A stretch of 64,000 nt of DNA from Eutreptiella sp. 'Long Island Sound 2002' (Eukaryota > Euglenozoa > Euglenophyceae > Eutreptiales > Eutreptiaceae): positions 21,691,000 to 21,754,999 of the forward strand of contig OZ038384.1 of NCBI GenBank assembly GCA_964036045.1, in the 5' to 3' direction. Below are positions 34,040 to 46,760 of the stretch, piece after piece. The position numbers and the translations under genes were made by a program. The notes under the pieces were generated by a model. It had not been told where the DNA came from. It saw only the letters and a program-made list of their open reading frames with translations, and did not search any database. The first letter of the stretch is position 1, and every line of letters begins with the position of its first letter.

Positions 34040-37000
34040 TCTCTCCTGTGTGTGCGGTGTCCTGGGCCACCCGGCTCCTGTTCACCGATGTGCCCGCTCG
34101 GTGTGTTGTTTTGCGTGTGCGGTGTCCTGGGCCTCCTGGCTCCTGTTCACCGGTGTGCCCGCTCGGTGTGTTGTGTTGCGTGTGCGGTGTCCTAGGCCTC
34201 CCGGCTCCTGTTCACCGGTGTGCCCGCTCGGTTGTTGTTTTGCGCCTGCGGTGTCCTGGGCCTCCCGGCTCCTGTTCACCGGTGTGCCCGCTCGGTGTGT
34301 TGTGTTGGGTGTGCGGTGTCCTGGGCCTCCTGGCTCCTGTTCACCGGTGTGCCCGCTCGGTGTGTTGTGTTGCGTGTGCGGTGTCCTGGGCCTCCTGGCT
34401 CCTGTTCACCGGTGTGCCCGCTCGGTGTGTTGTGCTGCGTGTGCGGTGTCCTGGGCCTCCCGGCTCTTGTTCACCGGTGTGCCCGCTCGGTGTGTTGGGT
34501 TGCGTGTGCGGTGTCCTGGGCCTCCTGGCTCCTGTTCACCGGTGTGCCCGCTCGGTGTGTTGTGTTGCGTGTGCGGTGTCCTGGGCCTCCTGTTCACCGG
34601 TGTGCCCGCTCGGTGTGTTGTGTTGCGTGTGCGGTGTCCTGGGCCTCCCGGCTCCTGTTCACCGGTGTGCCCGCTCGGTGTGTTGTTTTGCGTGTGCGGT
34701 GTCCTGGGCCTCCTGGCTCCTGTTCACCGGTGTGCCCGCTCGGTGTGTTGTGTTGCGTGTGCGGTGTCCTGGGCTTCCCGGCTCCTGTTCATTGGTGCGC
34801 CCGCTCAGTGTGTTGTGTTGCGTGTGCGGTGTCCTGGTCCCTCTCGGCTCCTGTTCACCGGTGTGCCAGTTCGGTGTGTTGTTTTGCGTGTTCGGTGTCC
34901 TTGGCCACCTGGCTCCTGTTCACCGGTGTGCCTGCTCCGTGTGTTGTGTTGCGTGTGCGGTGTCCTGGGCCTCCCGGCTCCTGTTCACCGGTGTGGCCGC
35001 TCGGTGTGTTGTTTTGCGTGTGCGATCTCCTGGGCCTCCTGGCTCCTGTTCACCGGTGTGCCCGCTCGGTGTGTTTTGTTGCGTGTGCCGTGTCCTGGGC
35101 CTCCCGGCTCCTGTTCACCGGTGTGCCCGCTCGGTGTGTTGTTTTGCGTCTGCGGTGTCCTGGGCCTCCCGGCTCCTGTTCATCGGTGCGCCCGCTCGGT
35201 GTGTTGTGTTGCGTGTGCGGTGTCCTGGGCCTCCTGGCTCCTGTTCACCGGTGTGCCCGCTCGGTGTGTTCCGTTGGGTGTGCGGTGTCCTGTGCCTCCT
35301 AGCTCCTGTTCACCGGCGTGCCCGCTCGGTGTGTTGTGTTGCGTGTTCGGTGTCCTTGGCCACCTGGCTCCTGTTCACCGGTGTGCCTGCTCCGTGTGTT
35401 GTGTTGCGTGTGCGGTGTCCTGGGCCTCCCGGCTCCTGTTCACCGGTGTGCCCGCTCGGTGTGTTGTTTTGCGTGTGCGGTGTCCTGGGCCTCCCGGCTC
35501 CTGTTCACCGGTGCGCCCGCTCGGTGTGTTGTGTTGCGTGTGCGGTGTCCTGGGCCTCCTGGCTCCTGTTCACCGGTGTGCCCGCTCGGTGTGTTCCGTT
35601 GGGTGTGCGGGGTCCTGTGCCTCCTAGTTCCTGTTCACCGGCGTGCCCGCTCAGTGTGTTATGTTGCGTGTGCGGTGTCCTGGGCCTCCCGGCTCCTGTT
35701 CGCCGGTGTGCCCGCTCGGTGTGTTGTGTTGTGTGTGCGGTGTCCTGGGCCTCCCGGCTTCTGTTCACCGGTGTGCCCGCTCGGTGTGTTGTTTTGCGTG
35801 TGCGGTGTCCTGGGCCTCCCGGCTCCTGTTCACCCTGTGCCCGCTCGGTGTGTTCCGTTGGGTGTGCGGTGTCCTGGGCCTCCTGGCTCGTGTTCGCCGG
35901 TGTGCCCGCTCGGTGTGTTGTGTTGCGTGTGCGGTGTCCTGGGCCTCCTGGCTCCTGTTCACCGGTGTGCCCGCTCGGTGTGTTGTGTTGCGTGTGCGGT
36001 GTCCTGGACCTCCCGGCTCCTGTTCACCGGTGTGCCCGCTCGGCGTGTTGTTTTGCGTCTGCGGTGTCCTGGGCCTCCCGGCTCCTGTTCACCGGTGTGC
36101 CCGCTCGGTGTGTTGTGTTGCGTGTGCGGTGTCCTGGGCCTCCTGGCTCCTGTTCACCGGTGTGCCCGCTCGGTGTGTTCCGTTGGGTGTGCGGTGTCCT
36201 GGGCCTCCTAGCTCCTGTTCACCGGTGTGCCCGCTCGGTGTGTTGTTTTGCGTGTGCGGTGTCCTGGGCCTCCCGGCTCCTGTTCGCCGGTGTGCCCGAT
36301 CGGTGTGTTGTGTTGTGTGTGCCGTGTCCTGGGCCTCCCGGCTTCTGTTCACCGGTGTGCCCGCTCGGTGTGTTGTTTTGCGTGTGCGGTGTCCTGGGCC
36401 TCCCGGCTCCTGTTCACCGGTGTGCCCGCTCGGTGTGTTGTGTTGCGTGTGCGGTGTCCTGGGCCTCCTGGCTCCTGTTCACCGGTGTGCCCGCTCGGTG
36501 TATTGTGTTGCGTGTGCGGTGTCCTGGGCCTCCCGGCTCTTGTTCACCGGTGTGCCCGCTCGGTGTGTTGTGTTGGGTGTGCGGTGTCCTGGGCCTCCTG
36601 GCTCCTGTTCAGCGGTGTGCCCGCTCGGTGTGTTGTGTTGCGTGTGCCGTGTCCTGGGCCTCCCGGCTCCTGTTCACCGGTGTGCCCGCTCGGTGTGTTG
36701 TTTTGCGCGTGCGGTGTCCTGGGCCTCCCGGCTCCTGTTCACTGGTGTGCCCGCTCGGTGTGTTGTGTTGCGTGTGCGGTGTCCTGGGCCTCCCGGCTTC
36801 TGTTCACCGGTGTGTCCGCTCGGTGTGTTGTGTTGCGTGTGCGGTGTCCTGGGCCTCCTGGCTCCTGTTCATCGGTGTGCCCGCTCGGTGTGTTGTGTTG
36901 CGTGTGCGGTATCCTCGGCCTCCCGGCTCCTGTTCACCGGTGTGCCCGCTCGGTGTGTTGTGTTGCGTGTGCGGTGTCCTGGGCCTCCTGGCTCCTGTTC

Positions 37001-37345
37001 ACCGGTGTGCCGGCTCGGTGTGTTGTGTTGCGTGTGCGGTGTCCTGGGCCTCCCGGCTCCTGTTCACCGGCGGGCCCCGCGGTGTGTTGTGTTGCGTGTG
37101 CGGTGTCCTGGGCCTCCTGGTTCCACCGGTGTGCCCGCTCGGTGTGTTGTGTTGCGTGTGCGGTGTCCTGGGCCACCTGGCTCCTGTTCACCGGTGTGCC
37201 CGCTCGGTGTGTTGTTTTGCGTGTGCGGTGTCCTGGGCCTACTGGCTCCTGTTCACCGGTGCGCCCGCTCGGTGTGTTGTTTTGCGTGTGCGGTGTCCTG
37301 GGCCTCCTGGCTCCTGTTCACCGGTGTGCCCGCTCGGTGTGTTGT
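34040..37345 (+). repeat. 65-bp minisatellite, about 51 copies
   Basis: The unit is built from CGGTGTGTTGTGTTGCGTG, TGCGGTGTCCTGGGCC and CTGTTCACCGGTGTGCCCGC; the period is 65 by direct count. Common variants are TTGTTTTGC for TTGTGTTGC and CTCCCGG for CTCCTGG. Rare variants recur at whole-unit distances: TTCGGTGTCCTTGGCCACC at 34,891 and 35,346 (455 = 7 units), and CCGTTGGGTG at 35,271 and 35,596 (325 = 5 units). It lies inside element C. Confidence 0.95.
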
Positions 37346-37369
37346 GTTGCTGTGCGGGGCGTTGCTGCG

Positions 37370-37580
37370 GGGCGCTCACTCGTCCATCCGGACGGCGGCT
37401 ATCGTAGCCGGCAGGGGCTGGGTACCCTCCGGGCGCACACACGTCCATCCGGACGGGCGCTGTTCGTAGCCGGCAGGGGATGGGTACCCTCCGGGCGCGC
37501 ACTCGTCCATCCGGACGGCGGCTGTTCGTAGCCGGCAGGGGCTGGGTACCCTCCGGTCGCGCACTCGTCCATCTGGGCGG
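37370..37580 (+). repeat. ~62-bp tandem repeat, 3-4 copies
   Basis: Units share CGTCCATCCGGACGG, CGTAGCCGGCAGGGG and TGGGTACCCTCCGG. The last unit is degenerate (CGTCCATCTGGGCGGC). Confidence 0.85.
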
Positions 37581-37589
37581 CAGCTGGCG

Positions 37590-39490
37590 TGCGTGTGCTT
37601 GCTCTTTGCGGCTGGGTCCGGCCGGCCGGCCGTCCGGGCGCGTTGTGGTGCGCCTCACCTTTTCCATTGGCCGCTTTGTCTTTCTGCTTTGCTTGGCCCC
37701 CTCCGGGCTGGGGTTGCCCCCCTCTCTCTCGCTGCCCTTGCCGTTCCTCGTTGCCTTGGCGCTGTGCTTTGGTTGTTTTTCTCCGCCTTCCGCTGCCTGG
37801 CTCTTCGTGCGCTCGCGCCTCGTTTGTGTCTCCCGCTTGGCCGTTGGCTGCTGTTTGGTGGTTTCTCCCCCCCCCCCCTCCCCTTTTGTGCCTCGCGGTT
37901 TTCGTCGCTCCTGCTTGGTGCCTTGGTGTTTTTTTTTTTAGGGGGGGAGAAACAGGCTTAGATGTTGGAGATGGGAGGTCCTACAACCCGTGAGCACCCG
38001 TAGGCCCTCACATGGCTATGACTCTCGAGCCATCTCTTCCACCCGTGCACTGTGCGACCCTTCTTCTTCTTCCCCTGTGCGCCCCCGTTGTCTCCGGCTT
38101 GCTCTGGTTTCCGGCCCCGGGTGCCCTGGGCCTCGGCGCTGTGCGTTGTTTGCTTTGTTGGCCTTCCGCCTCTCGGCTCTCCGTGCGCTTGTCCCTCTTT
38201 CGTGCTTTCCACTTGGCTGTTGGTTGCTCCCCGGTGGTTGCTGCCCCCCCCCCCCCCCCTTTTGTCCCGCGGTTTTCGTCGCTGCCGCTAGGTGCTGTGT
38301 GCCGTGTGCTGTGTTGTGCTGTGCGTCCCTGGGTGCGGTGCTGCGCCGCGCTGCTGCGCGTTGTGTCCTCCGGTGTTGTGCTGTCCTGTGCTGTGTTGCG
38401 TTCGTTGGGTGCCGCTGCTTGTTGCGCCGTGCCCTCTGGCGTTGCCCGTTGCCCTGGGACCCTGTGCTCTGCGGCGCTGTGTTTTGCGGTGTTCCCCCGC
38501 GCTGTGTGCTCTGTGCTGTGTGTGTTTTGTTGTGGCGTGGTGGTGCGTGCTGTTGTTCGCCGCTCTGCTTTGTGCTGTGTGTGTCCCGGGGTGCTGTGCT
38601 GTGCGTTCCCTGTCCTCTCCGCTCTGTGCGGTGCTGTGCTTCGCTGTGCTGGTGCGCTCGCGTTGTGCTTTTCGTGTGGTGCGTGCTGTTGCTGGCACCT
38701 GGTGCTGTGGTGTGCCGTGGTGCGGTGCTGGGTCTGGTGGCCCGTGGTTGTCTGCTGGTAGCGTGTTTCGGTGTCGGTGTCCCTGTCTGGTCGCGTGGTC
38801 TGTTTCCCTGTGGTTGGTGTGGTTTGCTGTGGTGCCCTGCTTCACTATGTTGTGTTCTGTGGTGCTGTGCTGTCGCGTGGTGCTGTGCTGTTGTGCTCTG
38901 CTGTCGTGTTGCGGTGCTGTTGGGGCTTGCTTTGCCCTCCTGTGGGCTGTCGTGCTGTGCTGTGTTGTGCTGTTGGTTGGCTGTGCTGTTTTTTGCCCGG
39001 TGGTGGTGTCTGCGTGCTGTGGTGCTCTTTTCCTCGTGCTGTGCGTTCCCTGTCTTCTCCGCTCTGTGCGCTGCGGTGCCTTGTTGTGCTGGCTGTGGTG
39101 CCCTGCTTCCCTGTGTCGTGTGCTGTGGCGCTGTGCTGTCGTGTGGTGCTGTGCTGTCGTGCTCTGCTGTCGTTTTGCGGTGCTGTTGTTGTTTGCTTTG
39201 CCCTCCTGCGGCCCGTCGTGCGGCGCCAGTGTTGTCTGCGCTGTTGTTGGTGCCTCGTGCTGTGGCGTGTCCCTGTGTGTTGTGGTGTCTCCCTGGGCGT
39301 TCTGCGGTGTGGTGGTGCTGCTCTGGTGTGTCGTGGTGTCTTGCTGTGCTGTGCGTTGTCCTGTGGTGTCCTGCGCCCTGTGCCGTGTCCTGCCGTGCCG
39401 TGCTGCCCTGCGGTGCTGTGCTGGTTCGCTGTGCTGTGCGGTTGTCTGCGCTGCTGGTGTTTGTTTTTCCTTTTGTCCTCTTTTCAATAT
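37590..39490 (+). repeat. X2 module: second copy of the A-depleted low-complexity DNA
   Basis: Shares with X1, in the same order and orientation, CCGGGCGCGTT...GGTGCGCCTC, GGCCCCCTCCGGGCTGGGGT, poly-C units and the GTGCTG-rich part. A ~130-bp non-depleted patch at 37,940-38,070 interrupts it. Frames open on both strands are composition artefacts. Confidence 0.8.
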
Positions 39491-42400
39491 TGACCAACTG
39501 TTGATTAGTTTAGCGGGTAGGGATAACTCATAGTTTGTGTGGGGAGGGTGGCAGTCACATTGGGTAGAGATCATCTGACCCGGATCTGCTCTTTCTTATC
39601 CCGGCCACGGGGATTGATCCATCTGGGGGTACGGGGATTTATACTAATACTTCAACCAAAAAAGCGTTGGAAGATATAGTCCGTCATTACCAACCTTTTG
39701 CTCATACTTTCTGGCTATCTCTAAAAACACAGCTGAAACATCAGAAACCTATCATGCCTAGAAATCATCTATAAAAGAATCAATGTTCCATCACGGCGGC
39801 ATAAAGCAATATGCATCGCGCTCCTATTGGGTTACATACAGCATTACGTACCATGATCCTCAGTAGGACATAGCCCACAGGAATTCAATGAGAACTGAAG
39901 CTAGCGGGAATACTGAGTTGTGTAGAAATGTCCTAAATGACTTCAATCACCAATGCAAATAATTCGCACGAAGAAATGAAGATGTAGAAGTGTGTTCATC
40001 ATGTACTTTCGGAGAAACAAGATGTATGGGTTGTGGCAAGTGCTAAAGATGACAAAAACCGATGAAGGGTATGTGAATGTAGGGTTTTGGTTTACGGGTA
40101 GGGGTGGGTTGGTCCCCTGGGGTTGGTTGGAAACAGAGTAGGTAAGTAATAAGTGAGAAAAAGTTGAAAGGTCGGAAATTTCATGGAACGCCGTCCAGCT
40201 CTAGTGCGAGCCAACGGATATTCTACACGACTGGAGGGTCGCCACTGCCTCATACCTGAAATGTATCATTGTCAGGTTGTCTCAGACAAGTAGAAGTAGT
40301 AAATCTCCGAAAAATGCTATTGTAGTGTGTGTGATCCGTACCTTAGCGAAAGACCAATTACGGCGAGCCCCTTGCCCAGCAGATGGTTGTACAAAGCCAT
40401 CCGTGCGGGGGCCTGTCTTCCTACATGATGAATGAATTCTGCTCAACTGAATTGCAGGATTCAGGCTATCCTCGTGGAGCTTAAATCCGTCATCTATCTC
40501 TACCGCAAGACAAGGGGTCTATCCCACTGCAGGGAAAGTACTTATCTACCCGCGCCAGGGTAGAAGCCCATTACTGTAGGCTTTCGATACCTTTTGATAA
40601 TCCTTTTCAACGAGCCTACCGTAGTGCACCGCTGCTCTCGGTGGCTACTGGCGTAGGACTCTTCACTAACACATCGCCGAATGCATTAGCCAAGTCACAG
40701 GCTAAGTGACCAAGCTTAAACCCGTTCACTTGTGGTACAGAAAACAAACATGTGGCGGGGTGAGACCAATGGGGGCTCCTGTAAGCGGACATTGACTATG
40801 TACACGAAGGAAATGACTTAGAAATTGGCTGGTATGTAAAAATTTGATGGATGTGGTACTACAGCAATTCCTCAGAGTGTGATATCCACAGAAATAAATG
40901 GAAGAATCAAACAATTCATGGTATGTGTTTTTGTGTGTGTTGTATGTGTAGTGTGATGAGGGAGGGGATGTGTGAAAAATCCAATTAGGAGTGTCAGGAA
41001 TCTGATGGTCTGGCTGCAGGGATGGAGTATGTGATGTTGTAGACTGTGGACACTCAATTGAGCACTCTAAAAGCCAGTAATGGAGGCTGTACCAGGCGAT
41101 CTAGCGAAAGTTAACGAAGTCGAACGTACCCGTAGTGGTTCGGTAGCAAATTTAAGAATAAACTAGCTCCTTAGACCAAATGGCCTAGGTCAATGATGGC
41201 GAGGGTTCGAAAAGAGATTCATTCCTCACAACTTGCAGTGAATCATCAAAAGTTGAGTGGATACGAATGGATTGTCTGTCGCTGCGATCCAAAACTCGGG
41301 GTCTATTGCGCAAATGGTGCTCATAGAACTACGTAGGGCAGATCAATTATGGACCATATTGCATGTTGAGAGTTATGGGCAAACCTTTGCAATAAGGAAG
41401 TAATGCAATGTAAGATTTGCAAAGTGAAATGCAATGAATGAGTGACCTTTTTCAACGAAATGAATGAAATGCAATCCGAATGGAGAGTAGAATACGTCAC
41501 TAGTCAAACACTTGCCTTGACGGCCATGCAATGAGGGAAGAGGTGCATGGTACAGTGAAATGAGGACAAATCACCTCCTAGCTCAAATGCAATTGTGCTC
41601 AAATGGAATACCTTTACAAATTCAGGCTTCCAGAAAGGGTCTCAGCACACGCATGAGTGGCGGACCGTGACCAGCAGTCATGTAGTCTATGCAGAGTCTC
41701 AGCAACCCAAGATAGGGCACAGCAACCCAAGATAGGGCACGGACCGTGCTCAGAGCTACATCGAACTATGTCGGGTGTACGGTAAAGAGATGAGAATCAG
41801 TTAAATGGCATTGCACGCTAACATTCCGGCCTGCACCTACTGGAATGGTTACCCCTCTTACAGCACCAGCGCCTTGCGGCACTTTTCCTCACCACCCTGC
41901 CCCACAGAGGGAGGACCAGAGACATTAAGTTGCGTACAACCGTTAGCATTACGGTAATACCATAAAATCAATGTACCTCCTACACTAGCTAGTTAGCTAG
42001 CTAGCTAGCTAGAGCTAGTAAGTAAGAGTAAGTAAGTTTTGCAAGCTTCTTTCACGACCAGTTGCCACCACCAACCTCCCTAATTGGAGAATGGTCACAA
42101 GGACCCCGAGAGAGGTCAATGGCAATGGTTTGGTCGAATGCGGTCTTTTACTGTTTCACTTGGGTGCTCCTGCATTGAGTCTTTCTTTTCCGCCTTCCGC
42201 TCACACCCGCCTTTCTCCACCCTCGTCCTCGGTGCCCTATTTCACCGCATGGCCCAAGCTCTGTCTGCGCGGCTACCGGGACCATGTCGAACTCGTGGGC
42301 CCTACGCACCATCGGGTACCCTGTAATCAGGGCCCTAGGTTCGAAGGAGTCGCCGAGCGCATAGGACGGTGAATGTGGCGGTCGCAAGCGGTCTGTTAAT

Positions 42401-44008
42401 TGTTGTGGCCAAGTTTGTTTTGTGGCCGAAAAAAGACAACAAAAATGTTTCACTATTTTTTGTGTGTCTAAGTACCTTCTAAGGTATTTAGCTTTCTATC
42501 TAGGCTAAGCCTAGTCAAAATGAATCGAAACTGATGCAAACAATCACAAACTGCAATATCATACAATGATTCAATGTTAGAACACCAAAGATTCGCGAAT
42601 GGTTTACCCAATAATGACGCCAAAAACCTTTTTTTTCTTAAGATGCCCAACTTCTGCACCATTTTTCTGACCTATGTCGCTGAGATGTCAGAGAGGTCAT
42701 ATCTGCACTCTGTAGAGCATGTCCTGTGGATTTCAAAACATATTTGATGTTGCCACAACTCATCATATGCTCAGGAAATAGAAATTGGAGGGAGACACAT
42801 GAATCTCACATGCAACACATGCTGAAAAACCACCAAAAGCACAATGAAATCGAACTATTTTACTGTCATCCCATTTTTAGTTCAATGCAATGATTGCACA
42901 GCTGCAGACTAGACACCATTACCTTTCCAAAACAGCTTTGATCACCATTCAACTCACCATAGGCTCTGAGAAAAGTCTTTTTCTTGTAGCATCATGACCC
43001 CAAAAAATTGAAAACATGCTTTCATGTACCAAGTTAACCACCATGGGAAAAGTCCGTTCTTGACCACAGAAATTCAAAGTAAACATGTTCTCGAAGCTCT
43101 ATGCTCCAGTGTTTGTAAAACATCTTGGTTCAGGTTGGAACTCACCATGGTCTCAGAGAAATGATTAAACCTCCAAGGCCATTGTGCAATGTTTTTGACC
43201 AAGTGGTTTGTGTGGTAACTTGTTGCATTTTTACCATAGCCATTCCCATTTTTTGAAAGTAAACTTGACTCAGGACTTGAAAGCCCGTACTTCAGTGTTG
43301 TGTAGAAAACTAATATTGAACCTCAAACCTTTTTTCTCCAGGAGATATGAAAGAAGCACAAAAGGCACCTTTGAGGGGTTTTGGGGGTGTGGTGCATGGA
43401 TTGCTTTGTTGGGGATGATGAAAATAGCAAAAAAAAACTTGATTTCGAGGAAGTGAAGTATGATATAGAAGCGTACTACTGTGTACTTTCGAAAAATGCT
43501 TGGCTCAGACTTTTGCAGCGCAGTTGCGTGAAGATATGCGTAAAACACCAAAAGTCATTTTGGGTGTTTTTGAGGGTTGGGCAAAACGTGATGCATGGGG
43601 CGGTTTGAAAAAATCACAGAAAAAAGCCCTTGAGAAGGTGAACCAAAGTGAGTGTCGCATTTGAAAGCTAGCGCTCTCTACTTTACAATGGCGCTTTCGT
43701 TAGCGCGATTCAATGCAGTTGCGCGCAGTTATGCGTGAAATTACTTAGGCATTTTTCGACATCTTTGGCCTTTTGAAACATCAAAGAGATGCAAGCAATG
43801 AGACACAATTCAAAGCTTTTGGGCTCCAAGGAGGGTGCAATGTGACTGGGGTGGGGATTTATAGTCACGGACCATCGCGTTTGCCCCTTCCCTTGACATA
43901 CGGTCAGCTAGTAGGACCGTAAGCTTGGAGAAGTAAAGCCTTGAGAAGCAAACCAACAAGCATGCAAAATGTAGCAAACAAAGGCCACACAATTGATGGC
44001 TCTAGCCC
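39491..44008. other. Interior of element C, ~4.5 kb without a recognised gene
   Basis: AT-rich sequence with short chance frames. It holds a 22-bp direct duplication (AGCAACCCAAGATAGGGCAC, 41,700-41,740) and a GCTA microsatellite (41,985-42,015) leading into a GTAA-type run. I see no pol motif on either strand. Confidence 0.5.
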
Positions 44009-44320
44009 TCAAAGAGCCTCAAGAGAGCCTCTGGAAGCTAGTTCGCAGCGCTCCTGCAGCACGTTGTCGCCGTAGAAGTCGTCGTCGTTGTCGCTGAAGC
44101 GCTGTGAAGTCGCCTTGTGTTGTAGAAGTTCACCACACATTTGAAATTTCTTGTTCACTAAAAATCTTTCAAAATCTTCTCCAAACCCAATGAAATAAGG
44201 GCTCTGTGCGTCTTTTCGAAGTCTGCTGCAGCCTCTGGCGTCGCTCGTCGTCGCATCAGCGCGCCTGGAGCTGCGCTCTTCCAGTTTCGAATTTATTTGA
44301 AGCTTTCTTTTGAGGTACAA
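44009..44320 (-). CDS. Hypothetical 103-residue protein at the 5' end of element C
   Basis: In minus orientation this is the first sizeable frame after the 5' LTR, in the position of gag. It starts with a Lys/Arg-rich stretch (MYLKRKLQINSKLEERSSRR) and continues with FGEDFERFL and an acidic DNDDDFYGD piece. No zinc knuckle or other diagnostic motif is visible. It could be a remnant of gag or chance. Confidence 0.25.
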   Translation of the reverse strand: MYLKRKLQINSKLEERSSRRADATTSDARGCSRLRKDAQSPYFIGFGEDFERFLVNKKFQMCGELLQHKATSQRFSDNDDDFYGDNVLQERCELASRGSLEAL

Positions 44321-44468
44321 GGAAGTATACCTTCAAGAGTTGAAAGTTTCTCAAACTTTTCAATAAAATCAAGCAAGCAACTCACTCTACTTGAACAGCG
44401 TACGCTGGTTCAGCTGTTGCGCGTCGTGCTTGTCGTTGTCGACCTGCTGAAACTCTGGATTACTGGAC

Positions 44469-45139
44469 TGTTTTGTGCTTGTACTTAGGGTGCACAATAA
44501 ACCCTTTTATCCTTGTCTTGCACTTCAAAATCAAATTGTTTTAAATGAATTTCTCCATTCCAATTGATTCCCTTGGCAAGCACGAAGTAGGCAACAGCAA
44601 GAAGACAAAGTCGTCAACAAACATTGAGCTGGACCAACTGGCTGGTCCAGTAATACGGGTTCACATGCCTATATAACAAGAAAATTGATATAACAATACA
44701 TTCTCATTCAAAAAGGCAAAAAAACCTATATTTTAGCAGCTTTCTGAGTAGTCTATTGAGTCACAGGCACTGTCAACATTACGTAAAAAACTCTCGGCGG
44801 CAAAAGACGGCGATAGTCGCGACAGGCCATCCGAAGCTTCCAAATAGCTTCAAAGCAGCTTCTAATACACTAGAACCTCCGACAATGTCATAAAACATGA
44901 CTAAATCACATTATAAGCATATGGAATGTGATTGTTCATGTATGGCTACTAATGTATCCTAGATCTCTGCTCTCTGTAGTGTACCTAAGAGCAGTAGACT
45001 CTACTAGTAAGCTATAGGCTTGAGATATAAGCCAAATATTAGCAAATATCCTAGTGTTCGAGGATCTTGAAGCTCTCAGAGGTCTACTACAGATTCTCTA
45101 GAAAGCTTCTGAAAGGGCTCAATGCCCCAACTTATTACA
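44469..45139 (-). repeat. Element C LTR (5' LTR in minus orientation)
   Basis: 671 bp, same length as 32,227-32,897, about 93% identical, ends TG...CA on the plus strand. Confidence 0.92.
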
Positions 45140-45144
45140 GGGTC
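45140..45144. repeat. Target-site duplication of element C, right (GGGTC)
   Basis: Repeats 32,222-32,226 exactly. Confidence 0.92.
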
Positions 45145-45464
45145 CCCCCTAGTCGGGGACAACACCGCACAGTGATGCGGTGACCATCCACGGACAGCAT
45201 CTTGTAGGGTCCAAAGTAGGGGTCATCGCTGGTGGAGCGTGGTCAGGCGGGTAGCCGACTGTTGTGCACCAGCATCCAGTCTCCCTCCTGGTAGGAGGCG
45301 GGCACCCGGTGCTTGTTCTTCTTGTTCCATTGGGGGTCCCTCAATCTCTGGAGCATAGCCTTGGCCTTGTCCACCTTGTCTTGTTGCCCCTTCACCCACT
45401 TACCCACAGTGGAGTAGGAATCCTTAGGATAGGGAGCGTGTAGGAACCACGCCGGGCTTCCCAT
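45145..45464 (-). pseudogene. pol: Element B2 integrase C-terminal part
   Basis: The frame has FLHAPYPKDSYSTVGKWVK, a Lys-rich helix (QQDKVDKAKAMLQRLRD) and YQEGDWMLVHNSRLPA, the small beta-barrel seen at the end of many gypsy integrases. A stop at 45,243 follows. The bases to 45,145 continue the same protein (YFGPYKMLSVDGHRITVRC) to the insertion point of element C. Confidence 0.7.
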
Positions 45465-45500
45465 GAACAGCTCATGCGGCGATTAGCCAGTTGCTGAACT

Positions 45501-46283
45501 CTATTGGGAGTTCATCATCAAGGATATTACGGGGGGTAGTCTCACCCAGTCTTTAGTGCGCTCAGTCTTGCACGAAATCCGTACGTTCTCTTTGAGAACT
45601 CGAATCTTTCGCTCACATAGGGGGTTACTCATATGAGTATAGGGAATCCCCGTTGACACCTGGACATTGAGAGACCCCAGGACTCTCTTGTACCAGCCAG
45701 TGTCGGAGCGTACTCGGACGTCTTCATCTGACTTAATCTCTTCGGGTGCCCCATAGACACAGAACCACTCTTCCAGGAGTATCTTGATGGTCTCCTCGCC
45801 GGGGATGTGTTTGGTGCATGGGAACATCCTGGTAAAACTGGTCAACCCACAGGTTACCACTAGGGCAAAGTCATAGCCCCCGAACTTAGGCATCTCCGTG
45901 TAGTTCACGTAGAGAACACTGTTGGCGCAGTGGGGGATAGGGAGAGTGGAATAGAGACTCCTGTCCCTGATATGCCCAGGTCTACAGGACGGACACGGGG
46001 ACTTGTCCACGATGGGCTGGAGGGCTTTCCGCAGCTGGTCGTCCGTCCACGTAGAGTGGAACCACTGCTTGTACAGCCTCAGGGTACGGTCAACCCCCAC
46101 ATGACCACTGGACTCATGGGTCCACTTGAGGAGTGCCGTGACATGGTCGCTAGGCACGACTATCCGGTCCTCATGCCAGAGGTAGGTCTTGTCCCGCTCC
46201 CACTGTTCCTGGTTGACCAGGACGGGTTCCAGACGCTTCCCCTGGCGTTTGTAGATATCCTCAAACTCTTTCAGGTACTCCAC
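45501..46283 (-). pseudogene. pol: Element B2 integrase zinc and catalytic domains; first catalytic Asp lost
   Basis: The 260-residue frame carries an HHCC zinc domain (HESSGHVGVDRTLRLY ... CPSC) and the catalytic core. Where the first catalytic Asp belongs, the sequence is LYVNYTEM: Asn (AAC) replaces Asp (GAC). The second Asp lies in IKSDEDV and the Glu in NPLCERKIRVLKE. Without the first Asp, integrase should not join DNA ends. A stop follows MMNSQ. That the family standard is Asp here is general integrase knowledge; other B copies should be compared. Confidence 0.8.
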
Positions 46284-46286
46284 TTA

Positions 46287-46613
46287 TCAGAGTCCATCCA
46301 GAGGTCTGATCATGGTCATGTTCAGGTCCAGGTGTGCATCCATACGGCATATCGCCTCCTTGACTAGCTCCTCAGACCTGGAACCAATCATGTCGTCAAA
46401 GTTGTTGCGGCTGATGTAGTCCGCACACTCGTTCCTGATGCCCTGGATATGATGTACTAAGGGCCGTAGCTGGCTAAGGTAGGTCCACCAGCCTTTGAGC
46501 TTAGCCTTCTCAGGTGGGGGTCCCTTCTGGAAGGTGCGGACGGGTTCTTGGTCACACAGCCCAACCACTGGGATACTCCCCAACAGTCGGGACTGAGAGG
46601 ATGGCACCAGCAT
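46287..46613 (-). pseudogene. pol: Element B2 RNase H C-terminal part and connection
   Basis: The 108-residue frame contains LLGSIPVVGLCDQEPVRTFQ (an RNase H strand with the conserved Asp), LRPLVHHIQGIRNECADYIS (final RNase H motif) and NNFDDM. A stop before it (RNase H start lies at 46,761-46,860) and one after it separate it from integrase. Confidence 0.7.
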
Positions 46614-46760
46614 ACCCGCGAGCAGTTTCTGCTCATAGGTAGAGTAGTTACCCCGGGACTGGCTCCATTTCCAGTTCCAATGACCCAGGGGAGCCAGGAC
46701 CCATGAGTCGTCAGGGTAGCTGTGCTTGAGAGTACCGTCTTGGTTTAGTCCATCAGTACC

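Larger units (their letters stand above)
32227..45139 (-). mobile_element. LTR element C (12.9 kb) inserted into the element B2 polyprotein; no recognisable pol
   Basis: Two 671-bp direct repeats (32,227-32,897 and 44,469-45,139) with TG...CA ends bound it, and a 5-bp duplication GGGTC flanks it. AGGAAGGGGG next to the left LTR on the minus strand gives minus orientation. The interior has no reverse transcriptase, integrase or protease that I can find; it holds the 65-bp array, a 62-bp array, module X2 and ~5 kb of unrecognised AT-rich DNA. It resembles a large non-autonomous retroelement that needs enzymes from elsewhere. Confidence 0.9.
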